Assembly: GCF_049977365.1 (NCBI RefSeq) | Contig: NZ_JBNGEN010000009.1 | Coordinates: 1 to 64,000 of the forward strand | Source: Brachymonas sp049977365 | GTDB taxonomy: Bacteria; Pseudomonadota; Gammaproteobacteria; Burkholderiales; Burkholderiaceae_C | Direction of reading: 5' to 3' | DNA: 64,000 nucleotides | Shown here: positions 10,210 through 17,698 of the stretch, piece after piece | Layout: each line of letters opens with the position of its first letter | Position numbering within the stretch: the stretch's first letter is position 1 | Program-made: the position numbers and the translations under genes | The notes under the pieces: model-generated | Told to the model about the DNA's origin: nothing | Databases searched by the model: none | What the model saw: only the letters and a program-made list of their open reading frames with translations

Positions 10210-11664
10210 TCAGAACGAGCGCGACAGCTCGATGAACGCCTGATTCTTGCGGGTGCGGTAGTAGAAGTGGTTGCTGTCGAGGCGATCCCCCTGCAGCGTC
10301 AGGCGCGGCGTGAGCCCCAGCCACTGCCAGTCCCGCCGCCACACCGACAGCCGTGCCACATACTCGGAATCCCGGCGCAGGATGTCGAAGAAATCCGGCC
10401 CCTGATACCAGCGCCGGATCGCGCTCACCTGCATCGACGTGGACAGCCCGTGCTCCCACTCCTGATCCCAGCCCAGCCGCACATCGGCCAGATGGTAGGC
10501 ATTGCTCGCATCGCGGGCATGCTGGCCCCCTCCATCCACCCCGATCGTCCACATCTGCCGGGCCGACGGGCGATAGGCCAGCGTCACCGACGCCATGGAC
10601 GTGTGTCCGTCCAGGAAGGAGCGGCTGCCGTAGACCAGCCGGCCATACTCCAGCGCCCCGAACACCTGCCATTGCGGACTCAGCGCATAGGTCTCCTGCA
10701 CCCGTAGGCCCGGGCCATGGGAATACGGCGCCGTACCGAACCAGCGGTAGGCAAAGAAAGGCAGCACCCCCACCTCATGCCGGCCATTGCGGTACAGCAT
10801 GCCCCCATAGAGCCGCGTCTGCACATCGTCATAGGCATGGTTGTCCCAGTAGGTCTTGCCCTCCACCGTTCCCAGAAGCCGCGCATACAGATGCGCATCG
10901 AGCTCCCAGTCCTTCACGGCCGATGCACTGTAGCCCAGCCCATGCCCGGCCTGCGGCCCCGGAAAGGTCCATACCCCGCTGGACGTGGCCAGCGAACGCT
11001 GCTGCGGGGCATTGTTGACATTGTCGTCCTGCAGATAGCGCACCCCCAGCGACACATTCCACTGCGTCTGGCGGTCGAGCGCCTGGATGTACTGCTCCAC
11101 CAGACCCTGCACCGGAGCCGGCAGGGCGGCATCGCCCTGCGCCTTGCGGAACTGATCGCGCGCCGCCTCGGACTGCCGGTCCAGAAACAGCGTCATGGCC
11201 AGCTGCACACGCACCGGAGTCAGCTCGGGCCGGACCGCCAGAATGTGCCGGTATTCGTCGATCGCCGTGGCATACCGGCCCTCGGCACGCGCCACGAACG
11301 CACGGGCGAACCGCACCAGAATCTCATCGCGGTGGGGCAGCGAGGCATACAGCGGGAGCAGAAACCGCACCCCCTTGACATCCTGCCGCTGCACGGCAGA
11401 GTCCAGCGCCTTCTGCAGCAGCGCGGGACGCTGGACCAGCTCCTTGGCAGACAGCGTCAGCGTGGAGTTCGAAGAAGCGGGAGCTGCCTGCAGAGGCACC
11501 GGCGTGCGCGCCTCCTCGGCATGCATCCAGCCGGAGGTGATGTCGAAATTCGAGGACGGCAGGGTGTCTGGCACGCCGGGCGAGGCGGCGTGGGCCACAG
11601 ACAGGGTTCCCATGACCGAGCAGAGGCTGCCGCACAGCCAGCGCAGGAGATCGGGAGTTTTCAT
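10210..11664 (-). CDS. Slam-type surface lipoprotein assembly modifier (DUF560 outer-membrane protein)
   Basis: Slam proteins move lipoproteins across the outer membrane to the cell surface. The 484-residue product has a signal peptide (about 1-26, ending SVAHA), an N-terminal helical/TPR-like domain (about 70-200, with repeated A..EYR.ILAVRPE helices), then a beta-barrel of alternating strands with many aromatic residues, ending in SRSF; a terminal Phe is typical of outer-membrane barrels. Length and two-part design fit the Slam/DUF560 family. Directly upstream on the same strand is a TbpB-like lipoprotein, the expected cargo. A strong terminator between them suggests that Slam is made at a lower level by read-through, unless it has its own promoter. 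Confidence 0.82.
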   Translation of the reverse strand: MKTPDLLRWLCGSLCSVMGTLSVAHAASPGVPDTLPSSNFDITSGWMHAEEARTPVPLQAAPASSNSTLTLSAKELVQRPALLQKALDSAVQRQDVKGVRFLLPLYASLPHRDEILVRFARAFVARAEGRYATAIDEYRHILAVRPELTPVRVQLAMTLFLDRQSEAARDQFRKAQGDAALPAPVQGLVEQYIQALDRQTQWNVSLGVRYLQDDNVNNAPQQRSLATSSGVWTFPGPQAGHGLGYSASAVKDWELDAHLYARLLGTVEGKTYWDNHAYDDVQTRLYGGMLYRNGRHEVGVLPFFAYRWFGTAPYSHGPGLRVQETYALSPQWQVFGALEYGRLVYGSRSFLDGHTSMASVTLAYRPSARQMWTIGVDGGGQHARDASNAYHLADVRLGWDQEWEHGLSTSMQVSAIRRWYQGPDFFDILRRDSEYVARLSVWRRDWQWLGLTPRLTLQGDRLDSNHFYYRTRKNQAFIELSRSF

Positions 11665-11692
11665 GAAGGAAGGACAGGCGTGAACGGACGAT

Positions 11693-11716
11693 AAAAAACC
11701 CCCGCCGGGGCGGGGG
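11693..11716 (-). terminator. Strong intrinsic terminator between surface lipoprotein and Slam genes
   Basis: The perfect stem CCCCCGC (11699-11705) / GCGGGGG (11710-11716) has a 4-base loop and, on the minus strand, runs into six T residues (11698-11693). It lies after the lipoprotein stop and before the Slam start, so it should make the cargo gene transcript far more abundant than the Slam transcript. Confidence 0.88.
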
Positions 11717-11754
11717 CCTGCGCCATGACCGCCCGCAGGCGGTGCAGGGGTGCG

Positions 11755-12663
11755 TCATTGCTTCCTGGCGCCGAAGGCTCCAATGAAGGGCTGACCCAGC
11801 GGGCTGGCGCCCGTGGTATTGCCGTTGTAGAACTGCCCGGCCAGCTCCGCCGCCTGCGGACCAAAGAACTTGCCGGTGGTCACGGTGCCGGTAGCCGTGT
11901 TGGTGCCCGAGAATGCGTTGCCGTTGAGGGCCGCCGTCAGATAGATGCTGGAGGCAGGCAGCTGGGCGCTCGAATCCAGATTTTGGGTGGCAGTCAGGGT
12001 CCCATTCAGGGTGTGGTTGAGGAAATCCACGCTGAAGTTTGAAGTGCCGGTAGCATTGATATAAGAATTCTGATTGCCGCCTTGTATGTAGAAGGTGCCC
12101 GCGTAGGTGGCTGTGCCCGTCACGGGCATGTCGCTTGGGGAAGTGACTTGGCCCTGATAGAACACATATCCGGATCTGTCTGTTTGTATGTCCGTATCCA
12201 CAATACCATAGCTCGCATAGCTCGTGACATCGTAGTTGGCACCCCAGTGGACCGTGCCGGAGCCATCGCTCCTGGAAGCCGTGCCGGAATTGTTGGTGAA
12301 GGTGAAGGTATATCCATCCACCTTGAGCGTAGTCAGGGCTTCGGTCAGCGAGGAGGGAGCGATGTAGCTGGGGGCATCGCTCACGCTGGCCGTAGTGCCC
12401 GTCGAATCCGTGGGCGACCCAATGATGGCATACCCTTCGAGCGTGGTGGTGCCAGTGGTGGTGCCAGTGGTGGTGCCAGTGGTGGTGCCAGTGGTGGTGC
12501 CAGTGGTGGTGCCAGTGGTGGTGCCAGTGGTGGTGCCAGTGGTGGTGCCGATCGTGGTTCCAGTGGTGAGACCGGTACCGCTGCCACCGCTGGATGAACA
12601 GCCTCCCAGTGCCAGAACCACAGCGCCTGCCAGGCAAGTCAAATGCCAAGAATGCATTTTCAT
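11755..12663 (-). CDS. TbpB-like surface lipoprotein, probable Slam cargo
   Basis: The 302-residue product starts with a lipoprotein signal and lipobox L19-G-G-C22, followed by a Ser/Gly stretch and a threonine/glycine linker made of TTTG repeats (about residues 32-74). The rest is strand-rich and ends with FFGPQAAELAGQF and FIGAFGARK, the signature of the TbpB/HpuA-type C-terminal barrel found in Slam-dependent surface lipoproteins. Family knowledge points to binding of an iron or haem protein, complement factor or similar host ligand; the ligand is unknown. The adjacent Slam gene and a Fur-box-like promoter support this. No TonB-dependent receptor is present in the window. Confidence 0.82.
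   Translation of the reverse strand: MKMHSWHLTCLAGAVVLALGGCSSSGGSGTGLTTGTTIGTTTGTTTGTTTGTTTGTTTGTTTGTTTGTTTGTTTLEGYAIIGSPTDSTGTTASVSDAPSYIAPSSLTEALTTLKVDGYTFTFTNNSGTASRSDGSGTVHWGANYDVTSYASYGIVDTDIQTDRSGYVFYQGQVTSPSDMPVTGTATYAGTFYIQGGNQNSYINATGTSNFSVDFLNHTLNGTLTATQNLDSSAQLPASSIYLTAALNGNAFSGTNTATGTVTTGKFFGPQAAELAGQFYNGNTTGASPLGQPFIGAFGARKQ
12445..12540. repeat. Eight perfect 12-bp in-frame repeats in the surface lipoprotein
   Basis: Eight identical head-to-tail copies of GGTGGTGCCAGT occupy 12445-12540, followed by about three degenerate copies up to about 12576. On the coding (minus) strand each unit encodes four residues of a Thr-Thr-Thr-Gly linker between the lipidated Cys and the folded barrel. 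Twelve bases keep frame, so copy-number change would alter tether length rather than switch the gene off. Confidence 0.92.
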
Positions 12664-12994
12664 GTCTACTCCCTTTGTTTTGGTACAACTTTCTCTCTGC
12701 TTATGTTTCCTGCATCAAGAGGCAATTACAGAGAGTGTCAAAACTGTAGCATGAACGCACGATATATATAACGAGAAACATTAAATTAATTTAATATGGA
12801 ACATGGCTTGTGAAGTGCATTATCGATGCACTGTTAAATAATAATGGAAATGATTGTCAATGCGGATTCCGTGCAGGAGTGCATGGTGCGATCTCAGAGA
12901 GGATGTGCCACACGGTGTGGGCCTGGCCGACAGATCCGTCCATCTGCTGGCCAGGCCTTGAGGCACGAGAAGACAGGCCTGCGGTGACAGCAGA
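12664..12994. other. AT-rich promoter region of the surface lipoprotein
   Basis: These 331 bases are much richer in A and T than the surrounding genes and contain no gene. They hold the AAAGGGAGTAG ribosome site right before the lipoprotein ATG, the dyad GTGCAT/ATGCAC (12815-12831), two TTGACA-like minus-strand -35 elements (12854-12859 and 12736-12741) and the Fur-box-like site listed separately. Confidence 0.5.
12845..12859 (-). promoter_or_regulatory. Fur-box-like operator over a -35 element
   Basis: The 15 bases TGGAAATGATTGTCA match the 7-1-7 Fur inverted repeat TGATAATNATTATCA at 12 of 15 positions by eye. On the minus strand it begins TTGACA, a perfect -35 hexamer facing the lipoprotein gene about 185 bases away. 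A Fur-type repressor bound here would block transcription when iron is plentiful. No regulator footprint is known. Confidence 0.55.
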
Positions 12995-13588
12995 TCAGAA
13001 CTTGCTTCGGCAGAGCTGTTCCTCGCAGGGGATGCCGTCTCCGTCGCCATCCATTTTCACGTTCGGGCAGTGCTGGAGAAAATAACGGGCTTCCTCGCAG
13101 GACTGCATCTGCGAGCAGTGCTGTCGGCCGTCGCAATGAAAGGGGGAGGGGGAGTCGAGCTGTGCGGACTCACTGGGTTGCGCCGTGACCGGAGCCACTT
13201 CCGCCACTTCGGCAGGGCGGGAGGCGTGCCGAGAGACATGGGAGCCGTAGAGGGCGGCCATGATGCTGAAGGCGATGGCACCCGAGGCAAGCGCGCTTCG
13301 TCGACGCCGTGGAGATCGAGGGGAATGAGGGCGCTGGGCAGGTGCCGAAGTGGAGGCCGTGTGCAGTTGGGAGGGCTGGGGGCGTTGCACCTTGATGGCG
13401 CGCTTCTTGCCATCCTTGCGCTGGGTCACTTCGAAGAGGAGGGTTTCCCCCTTGCGCGGTGGTCCCCCTGCCTGTGGAAAATCGGAGATATGCACAAAGA
13501 TGTCCTGCCCACCCAGATGGGGAGTGATGAAGCCGAATCCCTTGGCTTCATGCCAGATGGAGAGGGTGCCAACGAGTTGCAGTGCCAT
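12995..13588 (-). CDS. Cold-shock domain / membrane helix / excalibur fusion protein
   Basis: The 197-residue product joins an N-terminal cold-shock OB fold (about 1-70, with RNP motifs KGFGFI and DIFVHIS) to a Pro/Arg-rich linker, one hydrophobic segment (about residues 103-120) and a C-terminal excalibur-type domain with paired cysteines and the DGDGDGIPCE calcium-loop motif. The topology implies a nucleic-acid-binding cytoplasmic end and a disulfide- and calcium-stabilised periplasmic end. Function is unknown; the family is seen as a mixed-domain protein in some proteobacteria. The ATG at 13588 opens the cold-shock fold; a GTG at 13603 is also possible. Confidence 0.75.
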   Translation of the reverse strand: MALQLVGTLSIWHEAKGFGFITPHLGGQDIFVHISDFPQAGGPPRKGETLLFEVTQRKDGKKRAIKVQRPQPSQLHTASTSAPAQRPHSPRSPRRRRSALASGAIAFSIMAALYGSHVSRHASRPAEVAEVAPVTAQPSESAQLDSPSPFHCDGRQHCSQMQSCEEARYFLQHCPNVKMDGDGDGIPCEEQLCRSKF

Positions 13589-13668
13589 GGTCGCGGAAAA
13601 CACTGCGGAGCAATGCGCAGGTCAGGGGTGAATGATGCGATCGATGGTACTACACGGTAGTTCTTAAT

Positions 13669-13680
13669 GGCATATATGCC
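13669..13680. promoter_or_regulatory. Perfect palindrome GGCATATATGCC
   Basis: This 12-base perfect palindrome lies about 80 bases upstream of the cold-shock fusion gene and about 60 bases beyond the LysE stop. It could be an operator for the fusion gene. No known regulator is matched. Confidence 0.3.
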
Positions 13681-13737
13681 GGGTCATCCTGCACCCACGC
13701 AGAAGGCGGCGGGAGGCAGGGGGTGGGAGCGGCACGC

Positions 13738-14388
13738 TCACGCCGCCTGGGGGCGACGCACCAGGGCGAGGAGGATGCCGAAGGCGATCATCATGGTGCC
13801 GCTGGCGCGGTTGAGCCACTGCATCATGCGGCCGCGGTTGGCCATGTGGGCCATGTAGCGTCCCACGCCACCGTAGATGCCGACGGTGACGATTTCCAGC
13901 AGCAGGAAGGTGGCGCCGACTTCGGTGTAGCTCACGGCGTAGTGCTCGGGCACCACGAACTGGGGCAGGAAGGCGGTGAAGATGAGGATGGCCTTGGGGT
14001 TGCTGATGGCGGTGGTGAATTCCTGTCGGGCGAGCACGCCGAGGTGGGGGCCGTGGTCCTGTCCGGCTGTGTCGGCGGCGAGGTCGGCGATGCCGTCGGC
14101 CGGCACATGGGCGCGCAGGATGCGGATGCCCATCCAGATCAGGTAGGCAGCCCCGCAGAACTTGACGATGGCAAAGCCCACCTCGGAGGCCAGCAGCAGC
14201 GCGCCCATGCCCACGCCGGAGATGGCGATCATGATGGCGAAGGCCACGATGCGGCCCAGTCCGGCGGTGACGGCCACGCGCACGCCGTGGCGGGTGCCGT
14301 TGAGCACCGACAGCAGGTTGTTGGGCCCGAAGGCCAAGTTGAGGGCAAAGCAGGCCGGGAGAAAGAGCAGGTATTCGTGCAGGGACAT
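13738..14388 (-). CDS. LysE/RhtB-family amino-acid exporter
   Basis: The 216-residue inner-membrane protein has about six hydrophobic helices and the N-terminal signature ALNLAFGPNNLLSVLNGTRHG of LysE/RhtB exporters, which expel basic or neutral amino acids or small metabolites by proton exchange. A charged loop (about residues 115-130) separates helices 3 and 4, as is usual. It lies 95 bases downstream of the GntR gene on the same strand, so it may share its transcript and belong to the same regulon as the divergent 5-oxoproline operon. Substrate unknown. Confidence 0.85.
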   Translation of the reverse strand: MSLHEYLLFLPACFALNLAFGPNNLLSVLNGTRHGVRVAVTAGLGRIVAFAIMIAISGVGMGALLLASEVGFAIVKFCGAAYLIWMGIRILRAHVPADGIADLAADTAGQDHGPHLGVLARQEFTTAISNPKAILIFTAFLPQFVVPEHYAVSYTEVGATFLLLEIVTVGIYGGVGRYMAHMANRGRMMQWLNRASGTMMIAFGILLALVRRPQAA

Positions 14389-14483
14389 GGCGGAACGATG
14401 CGGTGAAAAGGCAGGGACAGGGAAATGAAAATGGAGGAAGCCACGGACGGGGCCGTGCGTGCAGAGCGGAACGGCCGGGCCCC

Positions 14484-15239
14484 CTAGACCAGCGGCTTGC
14501 GGGCACTGGGGGCAGCAGTCCGGGGTGCGGTGGGGGGGCTGAGGGAGGTGTCGGGCGCGTCGGCGGCCGTGCCGGCTGCAGCCGGCTGGGGCATGCGGGC
14601 GTATTCGGCGAGTACGCCGCGCTCGGAATGGACGAGATAGGCTTCCATGGCCTGGGCGGCTTCGTCGTGCTGGCCGGCGATGAACAGGCTCAGGATGTGC
14701 CGGTTCATGTCGATGTAGGGGGCGTGCAGGAATTCGGGGTTCTGCAGCATGCCAAACACCAGCCGCAGCTCGGTGAGCACGTGCGAGAAGAGGGTCTGGA
14801 GGCGTTCGCTGTCGGTCAGCGAGACGATGGCGCGGTGGAAGGCCATGTTGGCCGTGCCGACGCCACGCCAGTCGCCCGCATCGCGGCAGCGCAGCGCGTC
14901 GGCAATGGCGGCTTCCAGCTGCTGGCGGGCCGGATGCCAGGGGTGGGCCTGTGCCAGCGCCTGGCATTCGAGCATGCGGCGCACGCGGTAGATGTCGATG
15001 ATGGCGGCGAGCGTGGGCACCGTGACCGACACACCGCGGTTGGGCTCGTGGCACAGCAGGCCTTCCTGCGTGAGGATGCGGAAAGCCTCGCGCAGGGTGT
15101 TGCGCGAGATGCCGAGGAGCTCGGCCATGGCGGCTTCCGACAGGCGCTGGCCCGGCGCGCAGGCTCCGGCCAACAGCTTCTGCCGGATGTCTTCGGCCGT
15201 GCGATGGGCCAGGTTCTGGATGTCGGCGGTACGTGTCAT
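14484..15239 (-). CDS. GntR-family regulator with FCD domain
   Basis: The 251-residue regulator has an N-terminal winged helix-turn-helix (PGQRLSEAAMAELLGISRNT, about residues 26-45) and an all-helical FCD ligand domain with the spaced histidines expected for metal/effector binding (MAFHRAIV, DMNRHILSLF). FCD regulators usually sense organic acids or amino-acid derivatives. It is divergent from the transporter that opens the 5-oxoproline operon, with a candidate operator between them, so it most likely controls that operon and itself; in Bacillus the equivalent locus has the unrelated regulator KipR. Start at the ATG at 15239; the frame continues to 15524 but without homology-like sequence. 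Confidence 0.88.
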   Translation of the reverse strand: MTRTADIQNLAHRTAEDIRQKLLAGACAPGQRLSEAAMAELLGISRNTLREAFRILTQEGLLCHEPNRGVSVTVPTLAAIIDIYRVRRMLECQALAQAHPWHPARQQLEAAIADALRCRDAGDWRGVGTANMAFHRAIVSLTDSERLQTLFSHVLTELRLVFGMLQNPEFLHAPYIDMNRHILSLFIAGQHDEAAQAMEAYLVHSERGVLAEYARMPQPAAAGTAADAPDTSLSPPTAPRTAAPSARKPLV

Positions 15240-15588
15240 GGCGGTCGGGGTGGCGTGGTGCACACCACCGCGAGCGGGACGCAGTGGGTGGGCCAGGGCT
15301 CCCAGTGTAGCGGCATCGGGCTGCAGGCGCAGTGGTGCCAGGGGCCCGGCCGGTGCGGCGGAGGCCGCTTTGCGGTGCATGAAACGCCACCTGCATGCCC
15401 CGGCATGAGGCGCAAAGAACCACCGAGGATCCGAATGTGCCCCACATTGGTGAATCTCCTGATGAAAATTCAACGTCATTTTGTTGAACAATATGTGTCT
15501 TATGAGTGATGTGACGATATGCATTGCTCAACGCTGGCACGGCTTTTGCATGGAGATGCGGGCCATTCCATCTTTACGGGAGAGTTTC
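15240..15588. other. Divergent promoter region of GntR regulator and 5-oxoproline operon
   Basis: These 349 bases separate the two divergent start codons. The left half is GC-rich without features; the right part (about 15440-15500) is AT-rich and holds the candidate operator and a plausible plus-strand promoter, TTCAAC at 15469-15474 and TATGTG at 15492-15497 with 17-base spacing. The transporter start at 15589 has a CGGGAGAG ribosome site. Confidence 0.45.
15481..15491. promoter_or_regulatory. Candidate GntR/FCD operator TTGTTGAACAA
   Basis: TTGTT-N-AACAA is a perfect dyad of the TTGT..ACAA type commonly bound by FCD-class GntR regulators. It lies between the -35 and -10 elements proposed for the transporter gene, and TTCAAC/GTTGAA (15469-15474, 15483-15488) forms a second overlapping dyad. 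Confidence 0.55.
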
Positions 15589-16836
15589 ATGAGTGAAGCA
15601 CAGCACATGCCGGCACCGTCCGGCGACTTTGTGAAGGCGCGGCGTTCGTCGCTTGTGGCCGCCATCTTTCTGATGGCCACATCGGCCATCGGGCCGGGGT
15701 TCATCACCCAGACGGCGACGTTCACGGCCACCATGGGGGCGGCCTTCGCCTTCGGCATTCTGGCGTCGGTGCTGATCGACTTCGTCGTGCAGCTCAATGT
15801 GTGGCGCATGGTGTCGCTCACGGGCATGCGGGCCTCGGATCTGGCCAATGCGGCCATTCCCGGCAGCGGCTATGTGCTGGCCGTGCTGGTGATCTTCGGG
15901 GGGCTGGTGTTCAACGTGGGCAACATTGCGGGGGCGGCCCTGGGGCTCAACGCCATGATGGGGCTCGACATCAAGTGGGGCGGGCTGCTGAGTGCGGTGA
16001 TCGCCATCGGGCTGTTTCTGTCCAAGCGGGCCGGCCGTGCGGTGGACCGGCTGATCGTGGTGCTGGGCATCGTGATGATCGGGCTGACGGTGTTCGTGGC
16101 GTTTGCGTCCCATCCGCCGCTCGGGGAGGCGCTGCGCCAGACCATGTGGCCCGACCGGATCAATTTCGCCACCATCACCACCATCGTCGGTGGCACGGTG
16201 GGGGGCTACATCACCTACGCGGGGGCGCACCGGCTGCTCGATACGGGGGTGACTGGGGTGGACAACCTGCCTGCCGTGACGCGCGGGGCGCTCAACGGCG
16301 TGATCGTGACGGGCGTGATGCGCTATGTGCTCTTTCTGGCCGTGCTGGGTGTGGTGGCCAGCGGCGTGGTGATCGACATCTCGGGCAAGAGTGCCAATCC
16401 GGCGGCCCAGGCGTTCCAGGCGGCCGCCGGGCAGATGGGGTTGCGGGTGTTCGGCGTCATTCTGTGGGCGGCGGCGCTCACGAGCGTGATCGGGGCGGCC
16501 TATACGTCGATTTCCTTCGTGACGGTGTTCCGTCCGGGGCTGACCGAGCCGGCGCGCAACCGGGCCACGGTGGTGTTCATCGTGGTGTCGCTTGCGGTGT
16601 TCCTGCTGCTCGGCACGGCACCGGCTGCGCTGCTGGTGTTCGCAGGCGGCTTCAACGGGCTGATTCTGCCGCTCGGGCTGACCCTGTTCATGTATGTGGG
16701 GTGGATGCGGCGTGACCTGATGGGGGGCTATCCGTATTCGCGTGCGCTGCTGGCGCTGGGCACGCTGGCCTGCGTGCTGACCTGGTGGATGGCACTGCAG
16801 TCCATCGGCCCGATTTTCCGGTTCCTGTCGATGTGA
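15589..16836 (+). CDS. NRAMP-fold transporter of the YcsG type, lacking metal-site motifs
   Basis: The 415-residue protein has about eleven membrane helices and aligns in outline with NRAMP divalent-metal transporters, with GPGF at the start of helix 1. The metal-coordinating DPGN of helix 1 is absent (the region reads GFITQTATFTATMG), and the helix 6 Met-Pro-His motif is replaced by GGYITYAGAH. So it is unlikely to carry manganese or iron in the usual way. Bacillus YcsG, beside the same set of genes, is the closest contextual parallel. Its place as the first gene of a 5-oxoproline operon suggests 5-oxoproline or a related organic solute as cargo; this is inference. The next gene begins 14 bases later. 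Confidence 0.8.
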   Translation: MSEAQHMPAPSGDFVKARRSSLVAAIFLMATSAIGPGFITQTATFTATMGAAFAFGILASVLIDFVVQLNVWRMVSLTGMRASDLANAAIPGSGYVLAVLVIFGGLVFNVGNIAGAALGLNAMMGLDIKWGGLLSAVIAIGLFLSKRAGRAVDRLIVVLGIVMIGLTVFVAFASHPPLGEALRQTMWPDRINFATITTIVGGTVGGYITYAGAHRLLDTGVTGVDNLPAVTRGALNGVIVTGVMRYVLFLAVLGVVASGVVIDISGKSANPAAQAFQAAAGQMGLRVFGVILWAAALTSVIGAAYTSISFVTVFRPGLTEPARNRATVVFIVVSLAVFLLLGTAPAALLVFAGGFNGLILPLGLTLFMYVGWMRRDLMGGYPYSRALLALGTLACVLTWWMALQSIGPIFRFLSM

Positions 16837-16850
16837 GCGAGGAGAGCGAG

Positions 16851-17687
16851 ATGACCGTGATCGATCTGAACAGCGACCTGGGCGAGAGCCTGGGCGCCTG
16901 GAAGATGGGAGATGATGCCGCGATGCTCGACATCGTCACCAGTGCCAATGTGGCCTGTGGCTTCCATGCCGGCGATGCGGCGGGCATTCTGGCCACGCTG
17001 CGTGCGGCGGCGGCACGCGGGGTGGCGGTGGGGGCGCATGTCGGCTACCGCGATCTGGCGGGGTTCGGGCGGCGCAATATGGACGTGGCCAGTGCCGATC
17101 TGGTGGCCGACGTGATCTACCAGATCGGGGCGTTGCAGGGGCTCGCCCGTGCCGCAGGCACGACGGTGCGCTACGTCAAGCCGCACGGGGCGCTCTACAA
17201 CACCATTGCACACGACGAGCGGCAGGCACGGGACGTGATCGCGGCGATTCGGGCAGCCGATCCGTCGCTGGTGCTCGTGGCACTGGCGGGATCTGCGCTG
17301 GTGGGCTGGGCACGCGCCGAGGGGCTGACCGTGGTGGCCGAGGCGTTTGCCGACCGGGCCTATACGGCGCAGGGTACCCTGGTATCGCGCCGGGAGCCGG
17401 GGGCGGTGCTGCACGATGCGCAGGCCGTGGCGCGCCGCATGGTGCGTCTGGTGCGCGAGGGGGTGGTGGAGGCCATCGACGGCCGCGTCACCCGCGTCGA
17501 GGCCGATTCGATCTGCGTGCATGGCGACAGTCCCGGTGCGGTCCAGATGGCGCGTGCCGTGCGTGAGGCGCTGACCCGCGACGGGGTGACGCTGCGCGCC
17601 TTCACGGCCCGCAGCGAGTTGCAGGGTCAGCGTGCCGGTTCGGGCGCGGCCTGCGGATGTGCGTGCACCTGTTCCACCACCGACTGA
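16851..17687 (+). CDS. pxpA: 5-oxoprolinase subunit A (LamB/YcsF family)
   Basis: PxpA works with PxpB and PxpC to hydrolyse 5-oxoproline (pyroglutamate) to glutamate with ATP. The 278-residue product has the family motifs DLNSDLGES, ACGFHAGD, GAHVGYRDLAGFGRR and VKPHGALYN. The ATG at 16851 has a GAGGAGAG site just upstream. The extreme C terminus is unusually cysteine-rich (CGCACTC), which could bind a metal and is outside the normal family core. It is followed after 11 bases by the DUF1445 gene. Confidence 0.92.
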   Translation: MTVIDLNSDLGESLGAWKMGDDAAMLDIVTSANVACGFHAGDAAGILATLRAAAARGVAVGAHVGYRDLAGFGRRNMDVASADLVADVIYQIGALQGLARAAGTTVRYVKPHGALYNTIAHDERQARDVIAAIRAADPSLVLVALAGSALVGWARAEGLTVVAEAFADRAYTAQGTLVSRREPGAVLHDAQAVARRMVRLVREGVVEAIDGRVTRVEADSICVHGDSPGAVQMARAVREALTRDGVTLRAFTARSELQGQRAGSGAACGCACTCSTTD

Positions 17688-17698
17688 GGAGGATTCCC

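Noticed and set aside
12445..12576. CRISPR-like array
   Set aside because: The 12-base units are head-to-tail without spacers and in frame with a lipoprotein linker.
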